Of a DNA stretch of 13,677 bases, positions 6,079-13,677 are shown piece after piece. The position numbers were made by a program, and so were the translations under genes. The stretch lies in assembly GCA_030834835.1 (NCBI GenBank), contig JAUQXD010000862.1, positions 1 through 13,677 of the forward strand, written 5' to 3'. The stretch comes from Thermoflexales bacterium (GTDB lineage: Bacteria; Chloroflexota; Anaerolineae; Fen-1058). The notes beneath the pieces are model-generated. The model was not told where the DNA came from. It saw nothing but the letters and a program-made list of their open reading frames with translations, and searched no databases. The stretch's first letter is position 1; the number at the start of each line of letters is the position of its first letter.

Positions 6079-8055
6079 ATGAACTGGCGACGCGATCGAT
6101 TGATCATTTTGGGCATTATCGCAGCCGCGCTGGCCGCGTATCTGCCGACGTTGATGACGGATATTTCCGCAACGGACAATTCGTACTTCATCGACGTGGG
6201 CAGCAACATGAATGCGCTGGCACAGTGGGGTACGCTGCATGGCTCGGCGTACCCGCTCTATTCGTTCACCGGGGCGGTGTTTGTGGCCGTGATGCGCCTC
6301 ACCGGCCTGAGTCCGGCGGGCGCGGCCAGCCTGTATTCGACGCTGTGGGGCATCGCAACGCTGATCGTGTTGTACATATTCCTCGTCGAGTGGCGGGGCG
6401 ATCGGGTGTTGGCGTTGGCGGCAGTGGGTCTGCTGGGATTTAGCTGGGCTTACTGGCTGTTCTCATCCTATGCAGAAGTCTACACGCTGTCGGCCTTCGT
6501 CGTGGTGGTGGCGTTGTGGTGTGCGTTAAAGGCCGATCGCACGCGGCAGGTGAAATACCTGTACGGTCTGGCCGTGTGCTGCGGCTTGAGCATTTCTCAT
6601 GCGCGGGCGATTGCGCTGGCGCTGCCTGCGCCGCTGTTGATTGCGCTGCCGGCGTTGTGGGCGGCGTTTTGGCCTCACCCCCTGACCCCCTCTCCTGACA
6701 ACGCCCGCTCCGTTTCACTACAGGGTGCTGTCAGGAGAGGGGGAATGTTTGCCTTCAGATGGATTGGACTGGCCGCGCTGACAGGTGTAGTCCCCTACGG
6801 CTATCTGCTCATCCGATCGCTGCAACACGCCGAATGGATCTGGGGCGATCCCTCCACGCTGGACGGCTTCTGGCGCCTGATGTTTGGCGCGGCCTACACG
6901 GCGCTGTTGACGTGGCCGACCACGCTGCAGGGCTGGCTCGATCTGATCGCCTGGGTGGGGCAAGTATGGATCGATTGGCTGACATGGCCGATCGCGCTGC
7001 TGGCGACGGCGGGCCTGGCGTGGCTGTTTGTGCGCAGGCAATGGCGTTATGCTCTGGCCTTCACATTGAATTTGCTTATCCTGTTTGTCTTTGCTATCGC
7101 GGAACAGGCCAGTTTTCCGGGCGAACCGCTGGACGACATCCCGGCGATGCTGACGCCCGGTTTTATCTTCGCGCTCAGCGGACTGGTCTTTTTATTTTCG
7201 GACTTGCGCGCTCGATCGGTCTGGTGGTGGCGCGGCGGCATTGCGCTGAGCGCCGTAGCGTGCGCGTTCATGATCGTCGTCAATCAACCGTATGTGTCGC
7301 AACTCACGCACGATCAGACCGGGCGCAATATCATCCGCGATGCACAGCGCTTTGTGGCGGCCAGCAACTTCGCGTCGCCGCCCGCGTTTTTCTCGCCCTG
7401 GAGCGGCGAGTTCTGGGCGCTCTCTTACGGTGCGACGGTGACCGGCGAGATTGAGAATTTCGATCTGCTGCCCAATCGCGCTGACCTGAAAGAGGCGGTG
7501 GAGCACTACGGGCGCGTGCATACATTTGAGCACACGTTTTACAATCGCGGCCTCGACTGGTGGCGCAAGCGACTGGGGTCTGTGTATCTGTCGTCGTCAG
7601 GTGTGAAGACCATCGCAGTGAGTGACCAACCGCTGATTACGACCGGCGATCTACCGCGCAACAACCCAACGTCAAGTGCGATGGGTGAGGCGCCGATCGA
7701 GTTGCGCGACTGGCAGGTTACACCGCTGGCCGACGGGCAGTGGCAAATCACGTTGTACTGGCAGGCCACCGCCAGCCCCGATCGGGATTTCAGCATCTTC
7801 GTGCAGGCCAGCGATCGCGACGTCATCGACAGCCCGGCTGCAATCGTGGCGCAGGCCGATTCGCGCGCGCCCGTGCATGGCTGGTATCCCACGACGCTGT
7901 GGTCGGCGGGCGAGATCGTGCGCGACGATCACCTGATCGCGCCGCCGCCCGATCGGCCTGCGAAAATCGTCGTGGTGGGTTTGTACATGCAGACCGGGGA
8001 CGGCAACTTCGTCAACTTCGGGCGGCAAATCATTCCTTTGAGCGCCGCGCCGTAG
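6079..8055 (+). CDS. DUF2723/TMEM260-type polytopic membrane protein with C-terminal extracytoplasmic domain
   Basis: The 658-residue protein starts with a membrane helix (8-25) and then an extracytoplasmic loop with D33 and the YPLYSFTG motif (58-65). It continues with hydrophobic helices and the signature SYAEVYTL (130-137), typical of DUF2723 proteins, which are related to O-mannosyltransferases and GT-C enzymes. About ten further helices run to residue 400. Residues about 415-658 are soluble. The last 120 (LRDWQVTPLADGQWQITLYW, YPTTLWSAGEIVRDDHL, VVVGLYMQTGDG) match in pattern the tail of the glycosyltransferase at 2551-4452. Residues about 199-222 (HPLTPSPDNARSVSLQG...) come from an inserted repeat. 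I chose ATG 6079; GTG 6067 is possible; both have weak SDs. A good terminator follows. A role in envelope glycosylation is an inference. Confidence 0.82.
   Translation: MNWRRDRLIILGIIAAALAAYLPTLMTDISATDNSYFIDVGSNMNALAQWGTLHGSAYPLYSFTGAVFVAVMRLTGLSPAGAASLYSTLWGIATLIVLYIFLVEWRGDRVLALAAVGLLGFSWAYWLFSSYAEVYTLSAFVVVVALWCALKADRTRQVKYLYGLAVCCGLSISHARAIALALPAPLLIALPALWAAFWPHPLTPSPDNARSVSLQGAVRRGGMFAFRWIGLAALTGVVPYGYLLIRSLQHAEWIWGDPSTLDGFWRLMFGAAYTALLTWPTTLQGWLDLIAWVGQVWIDWLTWPIALLATAGLAWLFVRRQWRYALAFTLNLLILFVFAIAEQASFPGEPLDDIPAMLTPGFIFALSGLVFLFSDLRARSVWWWRGGIALSAVACAFMIVVNQPYVSQLTHDQTGRNIIRDAQRFVAASNFASPPAFFSPWSGEFWALSYGATVTGEIENFDLLPNRADLKEAVEHYGRVHTFEHTFYNRGLDWWRKRLGSVYLSSSGVKTIAVSDQPLITTGDLPRNNPTSSAMGEAPIELRDWQVTPLADGQWQITLYWQATASPDRDFSIFVQASDRDVIDSPAAIVAQADSRAPVHGWYPTTLWSAGEIVRDDHLIAPPPDRPAKIVVVGLYMQTGDGNFVNFGRQIIPLSAAP
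6673..6745. repeat. 73-bp hairpin repeat carried in frame inside the DUF2723 gene
   Basis: The segment opens with CCTCACCCCCTGACC and contains CCCCCTCTCCTGACA (6686-6700), the exact reverse complement of 6729-6743, around a 28-base loop. It resembles the repeat at 691-765. The reading frame passes through without a stop and adds a polar, proline- and arginine-containing loop between two membrane helices. The HPLTPSP peptide is what this repeat type gives when translated. Confidence 0.72.
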
Positions 8056-8089
8056 CGCCAAAACTCCTGATTTTTTAGATATTTCCGCG

Positions 8090-8124
8090 CACCCCGATCG
8101 CGTCTGGATTGGGGTGTTTGCTTT
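8090..8124 (+). terminator. Rho-independent terminator after the DUF2723 gene
   Basis: CACCCC (8090-8095) pairs with GGGGTG (8111-8116), extended by one G-T pair and ATC/GAT, giving a 10-bp stem with a seven-base loop. The tract TTTGCTTT follows at once. It lies 35 bases after the stop codon and separates the membrane-protein gene from gyrA. Confidence 0.7.
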
Positions 8125-8151
8125 GGAGAAGAGGCCGCTTCAAGGTATAAT
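8123..8151 (+). promoter_or_regulatory. gyrA promoter: TTGGAG - 17 bp - TATAAT
   Basis: TTGGAG (8123-8128; 4 of 6 consensus) and a perfect TATAAT (8146-8151) are separated by exactly 17 bases. The expected start near 8158 leaves a leader of about 40 bases holding AGGAG. The -35 touches the T-tract of the preceding terminator. This is the only -10 in the window with a recognisable -35 at standard spacing. Confidence 0.75.
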
Positions 8152-8184
8152 TGGAATCTGGATTTCGACTGGTCTGGCAGGCTC

Positions 8185-8196
8185 AGGAGCGACATT

Positions 8197-8199
<3 letters not shown>
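8185..8199 (+). promoter_or_regulatory. Ribosome binding site AGGAG with TTG start for gyrA
   Basis: AGGAG (8185-8189) lies seven bases before TTG (8197-8199). The first in-frame ATG, at 8278, has no SD, so the rare TTG start is favoured. Confidence 0.7.
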
Positions 8200-10972
<2,773 letters not shown>

Positions 10973-10989
<17 letters not shown>

Positions 10990-11185
10990 GGTGTTGCAGA
11001 AGGCACAATTTGTCATGGATGCTGAAGGCCACGCCACTGCGGCTATGCTTGATATTCAGACCTGGGAGGCCCTGCTGGATTGGCTTGAGGAATTTGAAGA
11101 TGTGCAGCTGGCGCGCGAGCGGCTGCAAACCTGGCCGACCAGGCAGGGCTGGACGCGCGCTGAATTATTGGTCGGATTGCAGTGA
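10973..11185 (+). CDS. Small antitoxin-like protein (Phd/YefM- or RelB-type), no toxin gene adjacent
   Basis: The ATG at 10973 lies inside the gyrA 3' end, overlaps it by 17 bases and has its own SD, GGAGGG, five bases upstream. The 70-residue protein has the pattern of small antitoxin-like proteins: [20 protein letters not shown], a short beta segment ending in a residue before [13 protein letters not shown], then an acidic helix with LARERLQTW and the tail [12 protein letters not shown]. Such proteins normally pair with a RelE- or PIN-type toxin, but the next gene, 11 bases on, is a large AlbA_2/GHKL protein. It may be an orphan antitoxin, a DNA-binding regulator, or a partner of that protein. 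The overlap predicts translational coupling to gyrA. The family call rests on pattern only. Confidence 0.68.
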
Positions 11186-11196
11186 CTCAAGCGTAA

Positions 11197-12564
11197 ATGA
11201 TAACATCCACCGTTCTGAAAGCCGGTCCCGGCCAGCTGGTTGAATACCTGCCTGATCTTGACGTCGAGCGCCTGGCGATGACACTGGTGGCGTTTGCCAA
11301 CGGCGACGGCGGCACCATCGTGTTGGGTGTGGATGCGAACGGCCGGCCGAACGGCAGCGTGTATCCCGAAGATGTGGAGGGCGTGCTGCGCCGCGCCGAG
11401 ATGCACTGCCGCCCGCCCGTTCACACCGGCTGGGAACAGATCGATCTGGCCGGGGCATCGGTGGTGGCGGTGACCGTGTCGCGCACCGGCGAACTGCATT
11501 CACTGGCCGATGGTCGCGTGGTCATTCGCATGGGCGCCGAGAATCGCCCGCTGGGCGGTGAAGCGATCCGGCAGTTGGCGGCGTCCAAGAGCAGCGGCGA
11601 TTATGAAGCCGAAGTCGTGCCCGGCGCGAAACGATCTGATCTGGATGATGAAACGATTGCGGAATACACGGCCAAGCGGATCGAGCGCCAACGCCGATCG
11701 ATCACGGCCACGCCCGACGAATTGCTGCGCGAGATCGGCGCGATCGACGATCGGGGCGAGCCGACGGTCGCCGGGGTATTGTTGTTCTGCAAGAATCCGC
11801 AGCAGTTTCTGCCGCAATCGAGCCTGGTGTTCGTGAAGTTTATCGGCACGGAGCCGCGCGGCGAAGGCGGCTTGCCGGGCTATGGCCGTCGCGAAGAGAT
11901 CGGTGGGCCGCTGGCGCGCGTGATCGAAACGGCGTGGAATATTGTGCGCGAAGAGATGCGCGTTGGTGCGGTCGTGAAGGGTCTGGAGCGCGAAGAACTG
12001 ACGGAGTATCCGTTGTTTGCCGTGCGCGAGGCGCTGGTGAATGCAGTCTGCCATCGCGATTATCGCCTGAAGGGCCGCCGGATCGAGATTCGCATGTTCT
12101 CTGATCGGATGGAAGTGATCAGTCCGGGCGGGCTGCCGGGTTTCATCACCGTCGATAACCTGGTCGAGGAGCATTTTTCGCGCAATCCACGTCTGGTGTC
12201 TGGCCTGTTCCAGTGGGGGTACATCGAAGAGTTGGGTCTGGGCATCGATCGCATGATCGAAGAGATGACGCAGGCCGGTCACGCGCCGCCGTTGTTCAAG
12301 GCGCAACCCCATTCGTTTACGGTGACCTTATCCAACATCAAGGAACGCCGCGCCACACCGGTCTGGGAAAAGACCATGAACGAGCGACAGGCGCATGCCC
12401 TGACCTATCTGCGCGAGCGCGGGCAGATCACCAGCCGCGAGTATCAGCAATTGTGCCCCGGCGTGTCGGCTGAAACGCTGCGCCTCGATCTGGTCGATCT
12501 GGTCGATCGAGGTGTGCTGATGCGGATCGGCGCGAAGAAGGGCACATATTATATTCTCAAGTAA
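11197..12564 (+). CDS. AlbA_2 (Schlafen-type) domain protein with GHKL-type ATPase and winged helix
   Basis: The 455-residue protein has an N-terminal AlbA_2/Schlafen-like domain (about 12-125) with LAMTLVAFANGDGGTIVLGV (26-45), followed by a linker. Then comes a RecG-C-terminus-like GHKL ATP-binding region with FAVREALVNAVCHRDYRLKG (274-293), the N-box-type E278/N282, ISPGGLPG (308-315) and YIEELGLGIDRMIEEM (342-357). A C-terminal winged helix (about 394-455) ends GTYYILK. Such proteins are usually annotated as putative transcriptional regulators or DNA-binding ATPases; a few relatives act in phage defence. The usual E-F-K after the first helix reads VEYL here, so a nuclease-type active site may be lost. 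The ATG follows the 70-aa gene by 11 bases with no good SD, suggesting coupling. It is probably in the gyrA transcription unit. Confidence 0.85.
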   Translation: MITSTVLKAGPGQLVEYLPDLDVERLAMTLVAFANGDGGTIVLGVDANGRPNGSVYPEDVEGVLRRAEMHCRPPVHTGWEQIDLAGASVVAVTVSRTGELHSLADGRVVIRMGAENRPLGGEAIRQLAASKSSGDYEAEVVPGAKRSDLDDETIAEYTAKRIERQRRSITATPDELLREIGAIDDRGEPTVAGVLLFCKNPQQFLPQSSLVFVKFIGTEPRGEGGLPGYGRREEIGGPLARVIETAWNIVREEMRVGAVVKGLEREELTEYPLFAVREALVNAVCHRDYRLKGRRIEIRMFSDRMEVISPGGLPGFITVDNLVEEHFSRNPRLVSGLFQWGYIEELGLGIDRMIEEMTQAGHAPPLFKAQPHSFTVTLSNIKERRATPVWEKTMNERQAHALTYLRERGQITSREYQQLCPGVSAETLRLDLVDLVDRGVLMRIGAKKGTYYILK

Positions 12565-12606
12565 CGCAGCTGTAGTTCATTCGTGAGCTAATCGAGGCGG
12601 CAGAGC

Positions 12607-13677
12607 ATGCCGGAGTTATTCGGACTTCAAGCACCTGTCTTAGTGGCGCTGGGCACCGGCCTGGGGTACATCGCTTTGCTGATCTGGGCGCTGCGGCGGC
12701 GCGGCGCGTATGCCCAGGGCTGGCTGGTGCGCGCGCTGCTGCTGTATCTGCTGTTGTCGCTGGTGTGGAGCGCGGGCCTGAGCCTGACGTTGTGGTATGG
12801 CGTCGGCCGCGATTCGCAAACGCTGGGCCTGCGCCTGGCGTTTGCCATGCTGATGATGTTGTCGCCGGTGGCGGTGATCTTGTCCCTGCTGTTTCTGGAG
12901 CGGCCAGGTGTCCGGTGGGTGTTGACGGCGAGCGGCGTGTGGCTGGCCGCGGTGCTGGCCGTTGAAATCAACCTGTTTGACGTGCAGACCGCGCTGCTCG
13001 GCTCGGTTCCCAATTTGACGATCGACAATGTCGCGCAGGCGCTGCAGGTGGCAGGCTGGTTTGGTTTTAGCCTGGGGTTGTTCACCCTGGTCGGGCTGGA
13101 CTATTTTCAGACACGGCGGCCGCTGCATCGCAATCGGTTGTTGTTCTGGTTGACCGGCATGTTGTTGGTGCTGAGCGGTGAGGGCCTGACGCTGCTGGAT
13201 CGCTCCAGCTATCTGTTTGACATGACGCAAATCGGCCTGGTGATGCGGTTTCTGGGCGTCATCGTGCTGGTCGTGGCGGCGGTTAACTACCATTTGCCGG
13301 TGCTGCGCAATGTGGCGCGGCGGGCCATCACCGCCATGTTGTCCACCCTGATGCTGGGCGGGCTGATCTTTGCCGGCATGTGGGTCGTGCTCACCACCTC
13401 CGAACAGCAAGTGTCGTTCACCACCGTGATGGCGGCCGTGGTGGCCGCCGCCATTCTGGCGATCTTTCAGCAGCCGCTGCGCGAGGGCCTGCATCGCCTG
13501 ATCGATCGGCTTTCGAATCGGGGCCACTACGATCCGGCCCGGGCGCTGCGCGACTACGGCGACGCGATCAATAACATCCTTGAACTGGAAACGCTGGTCA
13601 CGGTGGCGGTGGGCATCATCGCCGACGCGCTGGATGTGCGGCGCGGTGCGCTGCTGTTGATTACGGAGCGAGAGGCG
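12607..13677 (+). CDS. Membrane sensor protein with GAF domain, probable histidine kinase (3' end beyond the window)
   Basis: An open frame runs from ATG 12607 to the right edge, 357 codons without a stop. A GAGG lies nine bases before the ATG. The first 290 residues form about eight hydrophobic segments (for example 10-29, 41-62, 79-97, 104-121, 148-165, 178-190, 210-228, 241-262 and 271-287), a multi-helix sensor region like those of Chloroflexi signalling proteins. A linker, FQQPLREGLHRLIDRLSNRG (287-306), precedes a helix and a GAF-type start (INNILELETLVTVAVGIIAD, ALDVRRGALLLIT). In this architecture a histidine kinase or another output domain usually follows, but it is out of view. The gene begins 42 bases after the AlbA_2/GHKL gene; no promoter is clear, so cotranscription is possible. 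Confidence 0.75.
   Translation, partial: MPELFGLQAPVLVALGTGLGYIALLIWALRRRGAYAQGWLVRALLLYLLLSLVWSAGLSLTLWYGVGRDSQTLGLRLAFAMLMMLSPVAVILSLLFLERPGVRWVLTASGVWLAAVLAVEINLFDVQTALLGSVPNLTIDNVAQALQVAGWFGFSLGLFTLVGLDYFQTRRPLHRNRLLFWLTGMLLVLSGEGLTLLDRSSYLFDMTQIGLVMRFLGVIVLVVAAVNYHLPVLRNVARRAITAMLSTLMLGGLIFAGMWVVLTTSEQQVSFTTVMAAVVAAAILAIFQQPLREGLHRLIDRLSNRGHYDPARALRDYGDAINNILELETLVTVAVGIIADALDVRRGALLLITEREA

Noticed and set aside
12640..13527. Long minus-strand frames opposite the sensor gene
   Set aside because: They are His/Gln/Arg-rich antisense frames; the + strand frame has a coherent membrane and GAF architecture.

Overview
The window is GC-rich bacterial chromosome. After about position 1450 almost everything is read on the + strand. 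It most likely comes from Chloroflexota (Anaerolineae-like). That is an inference from the gene style: membrane glycosyltransferases with a shared C-terminal beta-rich domain, a GyrA with a lineage-type insertion and acidic tail, and many short palindromic repeats, some inserted inside genes. No rRNA, tRNA or CRISPR array was seen.

Layout. Positions 1-1450 are an accessory, partly decayed segment. It holds two small minus-strand reading frames in visibly AT-richer DNA (1-655), a CCCTCACC/CCCTCTCC-type repeat, a 39-codon chimeric remnant that ends like HsdS, a 16-bp inverted repeat pair, and the last 41 codons of an alpha/beta hydrolase. Positions 1470-8055 carry an HD-domain phosphohydrolase that is probably leaderless, a GT39-type membrane glycosyltransferase, a class III PLP aminotransferase with a strong ribosome binding site, and a DUF2723/TMEM260-type membrane protein. 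Positions 8090-12564 begin with a clear terminator and promoter, then gyrA (TTG start), a 70-aa antitoxin-like protein overlapping the gyrA end, and an AlbA_2/GHKL-ATPase protein. From 12607 to the right edge runs the membrane and GAF part of a sensor protein, probably a histidine kinase, cut by the window end.

How the genes may work together. The two polytopic membrane proteins plausibly act on lipid-linked sugars in envelope glycosylation, and they share a C-terminal extracytoplasmic domain. GyrA, the antitoxin-like protein and the AlbA_2/GHKL protein are packed tightly enough to be one transcription unit. The most unusual features are repeat elements carried in frame inside both membrane-protein genes, a palindrome family (ACCT-NNN-AGGT core) spread over the window, a strong excess of CGATCG, and a small unpaired antitoxin-like gene locked onto gyrA. 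I did not find a clear new multi-gene defence or biosynthetic system; the gyrA-linked trio is the best candidate for a closer look.
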